DNA of 11,583 nucleotides from Alphaproteobacteria bacterium (GTDB taxonomy: Bacteria > Pseudomonadota > Alphaproteobacteria > Rhizobiales > Beijerinckiaceae), in the NCBI GenBank assembly GCA_009921785.1, contig RFXE01000036.1:1-11583 (forward strand), read 5' to 3'. Under the pieces are notes generated by a model that saw nothing but the letters and a program-made list of their open reading frames with translations, searched no databases and was not told the origin of the DNA. The translations under genes were made by a program, and so were the position numbers. How positions within the stretch are numbered: the stretch's first letter is position 1; each line of letters begins with the position of its first letter. Shown piece by piece: positions 1 through 7,153 of this stretch.

Positions 1-1427
1 GTCCCGTGCAGGGTCTGTCGAATTACTGGGTCGCTTGTGCGGTGATGGCGGGCTTCAGCCAAGGCGGCGGCGTCGGCCTCGCGCTCTCGCAATGGATGGT
101 GAACGGCGATCCGGGCTTCGACGTCTGGGGCATGGATGTCGCGCGCTATGGCGAATGGGCGACGCGCTCTTATACCAATGAGAAAGTGCGCGAGAATTAT
201 TCCCGCCGCTTCCGCATCCGCTTCCCGAATGAGGAGTTACCCGCTGCACGTCCACATCAGACAACCGCGACCTATGATCTGATGGTCGCGAATGGCGCGG
301 TGATGGGCGATTCATGGGGCCTTGAAACGCCGCTCTGGTTCGCGCCGAAAGGCGTGCCGCAGGAAGATATTTTCTCCTTCCGCCGCTCGAATGATTTCGA
401 ACATGTCAAAGCGGAATGCAAAGGCGTGCGCGAAAAAGTCGGCGTGACCGAAATTGCGAATTTCGCGAAATATGAATTTACCGGTGCGGGTGCAGAAGCC
501 TATCTCGCGCGCCTGATGACCAATGTGATGCCGAAGACGGGTCGCTTGGTGTTGACGCCGATGCTGAACGAGAAGGGCAAGCTCATCGGCGATTTCACAA
601 TCGCGAAAGCCGCTGAAGGTCACTTCTATATGTGGGGCTCGTCACAAGCGCAGATCTATCACATGCGCTGGTTCGAAAAGCATCTGCCGAAGGATGGTTC
701 GGTTGCGGTGAAGCGTCTCGATATGGGTCTTGTGGGTCTATCGATCGCAGGTCCTAAGGCACGCGATGTGTTGCAGGCGTTGACCGATGAAGACGTGTCG
801 AATGCGGCCTTCAAATTCATGGATCACAAGAGCTTCGATGTCGGCAATGTTCCGGCGATGGTGAACCGCGTCACCTATACGGGTGATTTGGGTTACGAAA
901 TCTGGGTGAAGCCTGAATATCAGCGTCGCTTGTATCTCGCCATTCTTGAAGCCGGCAAGCCGCATGGCCTCATCAATTTCGGTATGCGCGCTTTGCTTGC
1001 ATTGCGTCTTGAGAAGAACTTCCCCACCTGGTTCCGCGAATTGCGTCCGATCTATGGACCATTCGAAGCGGGCATGGATCGTTTCATCCGTCTCGACAAG
1101 CCGGACTTTATCGGCAAGGCCGCAGCGGTTGAAGAACACGAAAGCGGCGGCGCACTGCGTCGTGTCTCGATGATCGTTGAAGCGACCGATGCGGATGTGC
1201 TCGGTGACGAGCCGATCTGGCATGTTGACAAGGTGATCGGTTGGGTCACCTCAGGCGGCTACGCGCATTATGTCGATCAATCGCTCGCGCAAGGCTATGT
1301 GCCGAAAGAGCTTGCTGATGATCTTGGCAAGGGTTCATTCGCCATCGAGATCATGGGCGAATTGCGCAAAGCCACGATCATTACCGATCCGCTCTTCGAC
1401 CCTGAAGGTAAGCGGATGCGCGCTTAA
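1..1427 (+). CDS. Dimethylglycine/sarcosine dehydrogenase-like GcvT-family flavoenzyme, 5'-truncated by window edge
   Basis: This is the C-terminal part of a GcvT-family FAD oxidoreductase. Such enzymes oxidatively demethylate N-methyl amines such as dimethylglycine or sarcosine and pass the one-carbon unit to tetrahydrofolate. The reading frame is open at the left edge, so the GTG at position 6 is an internal valine codon and not a start. Counting from it, residues 1-115 match the linker after the FAD domain (GGGVGLALSQW, then the RYGEW...RENYSRRF region). Residues about 120-370 form the folate-binding aminomethyltransferase domain, with VGLSIAGPKARDVL at 243-256, YTGDLGYEIW at 291-300 and FGMRALLALRLEK at 325-337. 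Residues about 385-473 are the GCV_T C-terminal barrel (GWVTSGGYAHYVDQSLAQGY at 412-431). Family members are about 800-850 residues, so roughly 340 residues carrying the FAD domain lie outside the window. It ends at a strong terminator. The family is secure, the exact substrate is not. Confidence 0.9.
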   Translation, partial: PVQGLSNYWVACAVMAGFSQGGGVGLALSQWMVNGDPGFDVWGMDVARYGEWATRSYTNEKVRENYSRRFRIRFPNEELPAARPHQTTATYDLMVANGAVMGDSWGLETPLWFAPKGVPQEDIFSFRRSNDFEHVKAECKGVREKVGVTEIANFAKYEFTGAGAEAYLARLMTNVMPKTGRLVLTPMLNEKGKLIGDFTIAKAAEGHFYMWGSSQAQIYHMRWFEKHLPKDGSVAVKRLDMGLVGLSIAGPKARDVLQALTDEDVSNAAFKFMDHKSFDVGNVPAMVNRVTYTGDLGYEIWVKPEYQRRLYLAILEAGKPHGLINFGMRALLALRLEKNFPTWFRELRPIYGPFEAGMDRFIRLDKPDFIGKAAAVEEHESGGALRRVSMIVEATDADVLGDEPIWHVDKVIGWVTSGGYAHYVDQSLAQGYVPKELADDLGKGSFAIEIMGELRKATIITDPLFDPEGKRMRA

Positions 1428-1450
1428 GTGGTTTATCGATAGCTTGATAA

Positions 1451-1477
1451 AAAGGCGGCCAGTAGTCCGCCTTTTTT
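1451..1477. terminator. Bidirectional intrinsic terminator between convergent genes
   Basis: An 8-base-pair stem (AAAGGCGG at 1451-1458, CCGCCTTT at 1467-1474) closes an 8-base loop and runs into six T residues (1472-1477). On the opposite strand the same stem is followed by TTTTTATC. It sits 23 bases after the stop of the demethylase gene and just beyond the stop of the convergent binding-protein gene (1483), so it probably serves both. Confidence 0.85.
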
Positions 1478-1482
1478 ATGCG

Positions 1483-2961
1483 TTATTCCGTCCACTCAAC
1501 TTCGGTTAAATCATTAACCGGAATAGGCGCGTTCTCCCAAAGTCCTTTGAGCTTTGCGTTCCAGATACCGCTTTTTGGCAGCAAGAAGAGAAACACATTC
1601 ACGCAATCATCCGCGAGCATTTTCTGCGCTTTACCAATCAACTCCAACCGCTTCGCCTCATCTGTTGTTGACGTCAGCTCGGCATAAAGCGCTTTATAGG
1701 CGGGGCTTTTATAATCGAAGTAATAATCATCACGCGCATAAATATCGAGATCCATAGGCTCGACATGCGAGATGATGGTCAAATCGTAATTCTTCGCTTT
1801 GAATACATCGGAGAGCCATTGCGCCCATTCCACCGGAACAATCTCAACGGTAATTCCGATGGCTTTTAATTGCTGCGCGATAATTTCACCGCCACGCCGC
1901 GCATATTCAGGCGGGGGCAAAATGAGGCGCAGTTTCAAGTCCGTTACGCCTGCCTCACGCAGGAGCGCCTTGGCTTTATAGGGGTCGTAAGCATATTGGC
2001 CTGTGAGATCGACATAACCGGGATCGGTCGGCGAGAAATGCGAACCGATGGGCTGACCAATGCCAAACATCGCTCCGGTGATCACGGCTTTGCGATCAAC
2101 CGCATAAGCAAGCGCTTGTCGTACTTTAAGATCATCAAACGGCTTCTTGCCATTATTGATCGCGAGAATGGTTTTGCCTTCGGTATTGCCGACAACAACC
2201 GTGAAGCGCTTATCGGCGCGGAACTGATCAAGATTTTCAGGCGCGGGATAAATCGGATAGGCATCGACATCGCCGGCCATCAAAGAGGCATAGGCCGCAG
2301 ACGGATCGGTAATCACGCGGAAGAGCACTTTTTCGAGTGCAACTTTGCGGCCCCAATAATTATCATTGCGTACGAGCTCAACGCTCGCGCCTTTCGTCCA
2401 ATTTGAAAAGCGAAACGGCCCTGTGCCCACTGGATTAGTTTTATTGGTCTCAGCTGATTTCGACGAGACGATAATGGCAGCGGGCCATCCCAAATTGAAA
2501 AGAAATCCCCCCGTTGGTCTTTTCAATGTGATCTTCAAAGTCGTCGGATCACCAGACTCGATTGTATCAATCGGTTCGAACAATCCCTTTTGCGGGTTCA
2601 CGCTGTTTTCGCCGCGTGCGCGATCAAACGAAAATTTTACATCGCTCGACGAGAAGGTCGAGCCATCGTGAAATGTCACGCCGCTGCGCAAACGGAACAC
2701 ATAGGTTTTGCCGTCGTCAGAAATCTCCCAAGACGACGCGAGGGCTGGCTTTACTTTGCCGTCGCGGTCAATGCGCGTGAGGCCTTCAAACACATTGGCA
2801 TAGGTCACTTCGCCGATGGCGGCTGCAGCCCCCGCGGTCGGGTCGAGATGCGGCGGTTCAAGCCTTACACCCACCACCAGATCGGTGCGGGGGGCGGCGA
2901 AGGCCGGGGTCAAAAAGGCGGAGGCGATTAGAACCAAAAACGCGCGGGCAAGCAAAGTCAT
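1483..2961 (-). CDS. ABC transporter periplasmic substrate-binding protein, family 5 (DppA/OppA type)
   Basis: A secreted solute-binding protein of the SBP_bac_5 family, which delivers peptides, opines, nickel complexes or glycosides to an inner-membrane ABC importer. The 492-residue length is normal. Residues 1-22 are a classic Sec signal peptide (MTLLARAFLVLIASAFLTPA, then FAA), with likely cleavage after Ala22. The family signature follows: an LDP near 39-41, ANVFEGLTRIDRDGKVKPAL at about 55-74, and SWEISDDGKTYVFRLRSGV with FHDG near 77-100. The start has only a weak ribosome site (GAGA about 8 bases upstream). No permease or ATPase gene is adjacent, so its transporter partners are elsewhere or it is an orphan. 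It lies 108 bases downstream of the FAD oxidoreductase gene on the same strand and might be co-transcribed with it, although a weak terminator-like element lies between. The ligand cannot be read from the sequence. Confidence 0.92.
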   Translation of the reverse strand: MTLLARAFLVLIASAFLTPAFAAPRTDLVVGVRLEPPHLDPTAGAAAAIGEVTYANVFEGLTRIDRDGKVKPALASSWEISDDGKTYVFRLRSGVTFHDGSTFSSSDVKFSFDRARGENSVNPQKGLFEPIDTIESGDPTTLKITLKRPTGGFLFNLGWPAAIIVSSKSAETNKTNPVGTGPFRFSNWTKGASVELVRNDNYWGRKVALEKVLFRVITDPSAAYASLMAGDVDAYPIYPAPENLDQFRADKRFTVVVGNTEGKTILAINNGKKPFDDLKVRQALAYAVDRKAVITGAMFGIGQPIGSHFSPTDPGYVDLTGQYAYDPYKAKALLREAGVTDLKLRLILPPPEYARRGGEIIAQQLKAIGITVEIVPVEWAQWLSDVFKAKNYDLTIISHVEPMDLDIYARDDYYFDYKSPAYKALYAELTSTTDEAKRLELIGKAQKMLADDCVNVFLFLLPKSGIWNAKLKGLWENAPIPVNDLTEVEWTE

Positions 2962-3006
2962 GGGCAGGGTCTCAATTGCGGCGGACGCATCTATTCACAC
3001 CCGCAT

Positions 3007-3034
3007 GAAAAAGAAAAGGAACCCTCAGACAGGG
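3007..3034 (-). terminator. Possible weak intrinsic terminator after the FAD oxidoreductase gene
   Basis: Read on the minus strand, CCCT and AGGG arms (3034-3031 and 3025-3022) enclose a 5-base loop and are followed by a pyrimidine-rich tract TTCCTTTTCTTTTT (3021-3008). The 4-base-pair stem is short and the tract is interrupted by C residues, so termination would be partial at best. It lies between the FAD oxidoreductase and binding-protein genes. Confidence 0.25.
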
Positions 3035-3069
3035 CAATCTTATGGCGGCTGAAGGGCAGTTATGAGGCT

Positions 3070-4170
3070 TTAGCCGAGCGCTTCGAGAACGGCGTCGGCG
3101 ATGGCCAAAGAGGCGGTCAGGCCCGGGCTTTCGATGCCAAAGAGATTGACCAGGCCGGGGATGCCATGGGTCGCGGGTCCATCAATTCGGAAATCGGGTG
3201 CCGGATCATGTGGTCCTGAAATCTTCGGGCGGATGCCGGAATAGCCTGGTGCCAGCGCGTTATCAGGCAGCGCAGGCCAATAACGGCGGATGGCCTCTGA
3301 AAAGCCTTCGGCCCGCTTCGGGTTCACATCATAAGAAATCTCTTCGATCCATTCGATATCGGGACCGAAGCGTGCCTGTCCGGCAAGATCAATCGTCAAA
3401 TGCACGCCAAGCCCATGCGTATGAGGGGCCGGATAAATTAAATGTGAAAACGGGGCACGGCCTTGAAGCGTGAAATAATTGCCGCGAGCATAGCGCGTTT
3501 GCGGAATATGATCGGATGGCAAACCACTCATGGCCTCTGCGGTCTTCGATGCATAGAGCCCTGCCGCATTCACGAGAAGCCCAGTGGTAAGCGTCATTGG
3601 TTCCGCGCCGCCGGTTTCAACGCGAATAATATTGCCGCTGACATCAGCGCGCAGGAACGGCGTATGAAAGGCAAAGGCCGCCCCATGCGCCTCTGCATCG
3701 CCTTGCAGCGCGAGCATGAAGGAGTGGCTATCGAGTATGCCCGTTACAGGCGAGAGGAGTGCCGCCGTTGCATAGAGCGCCGGTTCCATTGCGCGGGCTT
3801 CATCACCCGTGATGAGTTTTAAATCTTCAACATCATTAGCATCGCCCGTCGCTTTGAGCTTTTCAATGGCAGCAGACTCCGCCGCATCGGTGGCAACGAT
3901 CAATTTGCCGCAACGCCGATAGGGCACTTTGTGGCTGTCGCAAAATTGGTAAAGCGCGCGACGACCTTTAACACAGAGTTTCGCTTTGAGGCTTCCTGTC
4001 GGATAGTAGATCCCCGCATGGATTACTTCGGAATTGCGTGAGGAGGTTTCCGTGCCGATGCCTTCGGCCCCCTCGAGCACGATGACGGAGCGACCGGAAT
4101 GCGCGAGGCGACGCGCTACTGCAAGGCCGACAACACCGGCACCGATCACGATCGCATCAATATCGGACAT
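3070..4170 (-). CDS. FAD-dependent oxidoreductase, L-2-hydroxyglutarate dehydrogenase (LhgO)-like
   Basis: A DAO-superfamily flavoenzyme most like L-2-hydroxyglutarate dehydrogenase/oxidase, which oxidises L-2-hydroxyglutarate to 2-oxoglutarate and passes electrons to oxygen or the quinone pool. The Rossmann FAD motif GAGVVG is at residues 10-15 with the ribose-binding Glu33. The block TSSRNSEVIHAGIYY (42-56) is characteristic of this subgroup, and FGIESPGLTASLAIADAVL near the C-terminus completes the FAD site. I chose ATG at 4170 because AGGGAG lies 5 bases upstream of it; the preceding in-frame TTG (4173) would be only 2 bases from that site. At 366 residues it is shorter than E. coli LhgO (about 420), so another 2-hydroxy acid or amino acid substrate is possible. 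It is divergent from the SMP-30-like gene, with 159 bases between, and upstream of the binding-protein gene. The superfamily is certain, the substrate is moderate. Confidence 0.85.
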   Translation of the reverse strand: MSDIDAIVIGAGVVGLAVARRLAHSGRSVIVLEGAEGIGTETSSRNSEVIHAGIYYPTGSLKAKLCVKGRRALYQFCDSHKVPYRRCGKLIVATDAAESAAIEKLKATGDANDVEDLKLITGDEARAMEPALYATAALLSPVTGILDSHSFMLALQGDAEAHGAAFAFHTPFLRADVSGNIIRVETGGAEPMTLTTGLLVNAAGLYASKTAEAMSGLPSDHIPQTRYARGNYFTLQGRAPFSHLIYPAPHTHGLGVHLTIDLAGQARFGPDIEWIEEISYDVNPKRAEGFSEAIRRYWPALPDNALAPGYSGIRPKISGPHDPAPDFRIDGPATHGIPGLVNLFGIESPGLTASLAIADAVLEALG

Positions 4171-4258
4171 CAAGGCTCCCTTTTGCGGGCGCAGTGGTCG
4201 CCGATCTGGGTTTGAACGTCAAGAAGGGCGGTCTGTCGCGGGCAGATAAGCGCGCATC

Positions 4259-4286
4259 TTGCCAGCGCGCGCGGGGCTGTCATAAT
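4259..4286 (+). promoter_or_regulatory. Sigma-70-like promoter for the SMP-30-like gene
   Basis: TTGCCA (4259-4264, five of six matches to the -35 consensus), a 16-base spacer and CATAAT (4281-4286, five of six matches to the -10 consensus) lie 44 bases before the ATG at 4330. Transcription would begin near 4293, leaving a leader of about 37 bases that ends in the purine-rich ribosome site GGGGGAGGA (4318-4326). Prediction by eye only. Confidence 0.5.
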
Positions 4287-4329
4287 CACCGGGCATAAAA
4301 ATCTCAGAAAATGAGAAGGGGGAGGACCA

Positions 4330-5262
4330 ATGAGCGGACCATATGATGATATTCTGCCGACGCCTTTTGAGGTGCTCGACAAAAGAGGAGCGGGGCTTTT
4401 CAACGGCACCGCAAAACTCGACCGTCTTTATGTCGGCTGTCGCTGGGCAGAAGGGCCTGCTTATTTTCCGGCGGGTCGCTATCTGATCTGGTCCGACATT
4501 CCGAATAATCGGATGATGCGGTTTGATGAGACCGATGGCAGCGTCTCCGAATTTCGTAATCCATCACAATACACGAACGGCCATACGGTTGATCGCCAAG
4601 GGCGCTTGATCAGTTGCGAACATCGCGGCCGCCGCGTATCGCGCACCGAGATCGATGGCACGATCACAACGCTTGCTGACAGCTTTAACGGCAAGCGCTT
4701 CAACTCACCGAATGATGCAGTGGTGAAAAGTGACGACTCGATTTGGTTCACCGATCCCGCTTACGGCATCGATTGGGATTATGAAGGCTTGCGTTCGCCG
4801 ATGGAGCAGGATGGCTGCCATGTCTATCGCATCGATGGGAAGAGCGGCGCCATTACGCGTGTTGCCGATGATTTTGTGCGACCGAATGGTTTGGCATTCT
4901 CGCCGGACGAAAAGAAGCTCTATATCGTTGATACGGGTGCGACCCATGTTGAGAATGGTCCGCGGCACATCCGTGTTTTTGATGTCGATGGCGATAAGAT
5001 CAAGAATGGCCGCTTGTTTGCAACATGCACCAACGGGCTCTTTGATGGTCTGCGCGTTGATGAAGACGGACGTATCTGGACGTCAGCGGGCGATGGCGTA
5101 CATGTCTATGATCCGGATGGCACATTGATTGCGAAAGTGCATGTGCCGGAAGTTGTCGCAAATGTCTGCTTCGGCGGTATTAATCGCAATCGCCTTTATA
5201 TCTGCGGCACGACATCCCTCTACGCCTATTATGTCCTCGTGCGCGGCGCGAAGACATTCTGA
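4330..5262 (+). CDS. SMP-30/gluconolactonase/LRE-family lactonase-like protein
   Basis: A six-bladed beta-propeller of the SMP-30/gluconolactonase family, whose members hydrolyse sugar or other lactones using one divalent metal. The family's metal and substrate residues are visible in the expected order: Glu41 in WAEGPAYF, Asn128 in NSPNDAVV, Asn186 in RPNGLAFSPDEKKLY, and Asp239 in FDGLRVDEDGRIW. FTDPAYGI at 140-147 is another typical block. The 310-residue length is normal. There is no signal peptide, so it is probably cytoplasmic. The ATG at 4330 follows GGGGGAGGA by 3 to 4 bases, and a good promoter lies upstream. The gene stands alone, divergent from the FAD oxidoreductase gene, and ends at its own terminator. 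A paired oxidoreductase and lactonase is common in sugar-acid catabolism, but whether these two share a substrate is inference. Confidence 0.9.
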   Translation: MSGPYDDILPTPFEVLDKRGAGLFNGTAKLDRLYVGCRWAEGPAYFPAGRYLIWSDIPNNRMMRFDETDGSVSEFRNPSQYTNGHTVDRQGRLISCEHRGRRVSRTEIDGTITTLADSFNGKRFNSPNDAVVKSDDSIWFTDPAYGIDWDYEGLRSPMEQDGCHVYRIDGKSGAITRVADDFVRPNGLAFSPDEKKLYIVDTGATHVENGPRHIRVFDVDGDKIKNGRLFATCTNGLFDGLRVDEDGRIWTSAGDGVHVYDPDGTLIAKVHVPEVVANVCFGGINRNRLYICGTTSLYAYYVLVRGAKTF

Positions 5263-5283
5263 GTTTTGGGCACTCAATGAATG

Positions 5284-5311
5284 AAGGGCGCCTTACAGGG
5301 CGCCCTTTTTT
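5284..5311 (+). terminator. Strong intrinsic terminator of the SMP-30-like gene
   Basis: A 9-base-pair GC-rich stem (AAGGGCGCC at 5284-5292 and GGCGCCCTT at 5299-5307) with loop TTACAG is followed by six T residues (5306-5311), 21 bases after the stop codon. On the minus strand the flank is CTTCATTC, a poorer tract, so it would end the opposing DUF2892 transcript less efficiently. Confidence 0.88.
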
Positions 5312-5331
5312 ATTTAAACGTAAAGAACAAT

Positions 5332-5547
5332 CTAAGCGTGGAGTCTTGGTCGACCATTGGTCGTGAGATCAAGAAATCCATAGAGCGGGCAATAGCCGAC
5401 AAGTGCTGTGATAATTGGCAGGACACCGACCCACCCGATCCAATTATACTCCATCGGTGGAAAGCCAACGGGAATGGCCCAAGCGACAAGTAAAGCGCCA
5501 ATGATGAGACGCAGGCTTCGATCAATAACGCCAATATTGGTTTTCAT
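5332..5547 (-). CDS. Small DUF2892 (YgaP-type) inner membrane protein
   Basis: A 71-residue protein matching the DUF2892 family, a two-helix membrane unit also found fused to rhodanese domains in E. coli YgaP. Visible features are the N-terminal MKTNIGVIDRSLRLIIG, hydrophobic segments at about 12-28 and 36-52, and the diagnostic GYCPLY at 51-56. A longer reading frame begins 17 codons upstream at 5598, but that extension is polar and atypical. The ATG at 5547 has AAAGGA about 8 bases upstream and gives the usual family length. It is the last gene of the GT2-murJ-DUF2892 direction, 76 bases after the murJ stop, with an inverted repeat in the gap, so it may have its own promoter. Family members are often near sulfur-transfer or redox genes; none is seen here. 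Function unknown. Confidence 0.85.
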   Translation of the reverse strand: MKTNIGVIDRSLRLIIGALLVAWAIPVGFPPMEYNWIGWVGVLPIITALVGYCPLYGFLDLTTNGRPRLHA

Positions 5548-5576
5548 GATCCGCTTCCTTTTGTTGGGAACACAGG

Positions 5577-5615
5577 AATGCGGCCATATTCGCATCATGC
5601 GTTAAGCGCCGCATT
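5577..5615. repeat. Nested inverted repeat between murJ and the DUF2892 gene
   Basis: AATGCGGC (5577-5584) and GCCGCATT (5608-5615) are perfect 8-base inverted copies separated by 23 bases. Inside that loop is a second perfect inverted repeat, CGCAT-C-ATGCG (5591-5601). No T-rich tract follows on either strand, so it is not a classic intrinsic terminator. It could be an operator or an mRNA structure controlling the downstream small gene. Confidence 0.4.
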
Positions 5616-5623
5616 GATGGCGA

Positions 5624-7153
5624 TCAACGGAAACGAAGCGGAAGCGGGGCTTTAAGAAGACGCGCGGCAATCCCTACGCTGACGGCATAAACCACACCGC
5701 CCGAAAGACCCAGCGCGATCAGCAGGAGTGCTGCGCTCATGGGAAGCGTTGCTGTCATCGACGAGGATATAATTTTCAAACTCGGTGTAACGGCGGCGAG
5801 GATGAGGGCGGCAATCCCTGTTGCAATTATCAAGCGGGCTAAGTGATGATCAGGCGCGAACCATGACTTGCGATAAGCGAGGAGGGCCAAGAGTCCTCCA
5901 TTGACCCACGCGCCTATGGCAGTGGCAAAAGCTAGCCCGGATGCGCCCCATGTTTGATAAAGCGCAATCTTCAAGACAACATTGATTGCAATGCCAATAA
6001 AGGCAGCGATCAAAGGTGTCGTTGTGTCTTGGCGCGCATGGAAACTCGCAACAAGCGAGCGGATCAACACAACTGGTAAAATGCCGATTCCATAAGCCGC
6101 GAGAACAAGTGCTGATGCGCTTGCGTCCGCTGCTGTAAAGCGACCATGCATAAACACGCCGCGCATGATCTCTTCAGGGATAGACAGAAATGCGACAAAG
6201 AAGGGCATCGTCAAAAGAATAGTCAGCGCCATCGAACGATTTTGTGCGGCATGGGCTGTCGTATGATCATTGCGACCAAGATGACGGCTCATTTCGGGCA
6301 AGAGAACCGTGCCTGCGGCAATGCCTATTAAACCGAGGGGCAATTGATAAAGACGATCCGCATAGGAGATGGCCGAAACCGCACCCGTCGGCAAAAGGGA
6401 CGCGATGATTGTATCGGCAAAGATTGCGATTTGAACACCAGCAGATCCTATAACAGCAGGTCCGAGCGCGCGCAGAAAGCGTTTCAGCGATGCTGAGTGT
6501 TCGGGCCACACAAAACTTGGCAAGCAGTTCGCGCGCTTTGCATTGACGGCGACAAGTGCGAGTTGCAACACGCCAGAAATCGCAATGCCCCATGCTGCCG
6601 CATGAGCCGCAGAGGGGAATAGAAACGCGCAAGCGAGTGCCGCGATAATGGCAAGGTTAAGAAGAATAGGGGCGGCTGCGGCACTTGCAAAGCGACTATG
6701 CGCGTTCAACGTACCTGAGATCAGTGTGACGAGCGACACAAACAGAAGATAGGGAAAAGTGATGCGCGTGAGTGTAACTGCCAACGCATATTTCTCTGGC
6801 TCATCAGAAAAGCCGGGCGCTAGAAGATCAATGACGAAGGGCATCTGCCACATCGCAACCGCGCTCAGCACAACAAGAATTAGCGTGAGCGCGAAAAGAA
6901 TTGATCCTGCGAGACGACGCGCGGCTTCTTCTCCACGCTCTTCGAGTTCACGCGCATAAGCGGGCACGAAAGCGGAGTTAAACGCACCTTCGCCAAAAAT
7001 CGCGCGGAAGTGATTGGGTAGGCGTTGTGCAACAAAATAGGCGTCAGCGATCAGGCCTGAGCCCATTATAGAAGCGAGCAAAACATCGCGCACAAAGCCG
7101 CTGAGGCGTGAGAGGAGTGTAAAGCCGCTGACAGAAGCGAAGTGACGGATCAT
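5624..7153 (-). CDS. murJ: Lipid II flippase MurJ (MviN), MOP superfamily
   Basis: An integral inner-membrane protein of 509 residues, the normal MurJ length, with many hydrophobic segments consistent with 14 helices. MurJ moves undecaprenyl-linked peptidoglycan precursor (lipid II) across the membrane. The N-terminal block carries the family signature and the residues essential in E. coli MurJ: Arg16 and Arg22 in LSRLSGFVRD (E. coli 18 and 24), Asp37 in ADAYFVAQRLPN (39), Arg50 in FRAIFGEGAF (52), and Arg267 in YADRLYQLP (270). Its ATG overlaps the stop of the upstream GT2 gene by four bases (ATGA) and no ribosome site precedes it, so translation is probably coupled. In many rhizobia the main murJ sits beside glnD and trpS; here the neighbours are a polyprenyl sugar transferase and a DUF2892 gene. 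It may be the housekeeping flippase in an unusual place or a paralogue for another lipid-linked sugar; the intact arginines favour a genuine MurJ activity. Confidence 0.95.
   Translation of the reverse strand: MIRHFASVSGFTLLSRLSGFVRDVLLASIMGSGLIADAYFVAQRLPNHFRAIFGEGAFNSAFVPAYARELEERGEEAARRLAGSILFALTLILVVLSAVAMWQMPFVIDLLAPGFSDEPEKYALAVTLTRITFPYLLFVSLVTLISGTLNAHSRFASAAAAPILLNLAIIAALACAFLFPSAAHAAAWGIAISGVLQLALVAVNAKRANCLPSFVWPEHSASLKRFLRALGPAVIGSAGVQIAIFADTIIASLLPTGAVSAISYADRLYQLPLGLIGIAAGTVLLPEMSRHLGRNDHTTAHAAQNRSMALTILLTMPFFVAFLSIPEEIMRGVFMHGRFTAADASASALVLAAYGIGILPVVLIRSLVASFHARQDTTTPLIAAFIGIAINVVLKIALYQTWGASGLAFATAIGAWVNGGLLALLAYRKSWFAPDHHLARLIIATGIAALILAAVTPSLKIISSSMTATLPMSAALLLIALGLSGGVVYAVSVGIAARLLKAPLPLRFR

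Noticed and set aside
6..8. GTG at position 6 as the start of the first gene
   Set aside because: The frame is open to the left edge and the protein begins in the middle of a family that needs an N-terminal FAD domain, so the start lies outside the window.
738..1223. 161-codon open frame on the minus strand inside the dimethylglycine dehydrogenase-like gene
   Set aside because: It lies wholly inside a gene with clear family motifs on the other strand and its product shows no recognisable domain; it is a codon-bias shadow.
1870..2406. 178-codon plus-strand frame opposite the substrate-binding protein gene
   Set aside because: Its product is rich in Arg and Ile with no domain pattern, while the minus strand encodes an unmistakable SBP family protein.
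4212..4222. TTGA-ACG-TCAA inverted repeat in the FAD oxidoreductase/SMP-30 intergenic region as an operator
   Set aside because: Arms of four bases with a three-base spacer are expected by chance at this length and nothing else supports it.
5548..5598. N-terminal extension of the DUF2892 protein starting at 5598
   Set aside because: The extra 17 residues are polar and unlike the family N-terminus, and the ATG at 5547 has its own ribosome site and gives the usual length.
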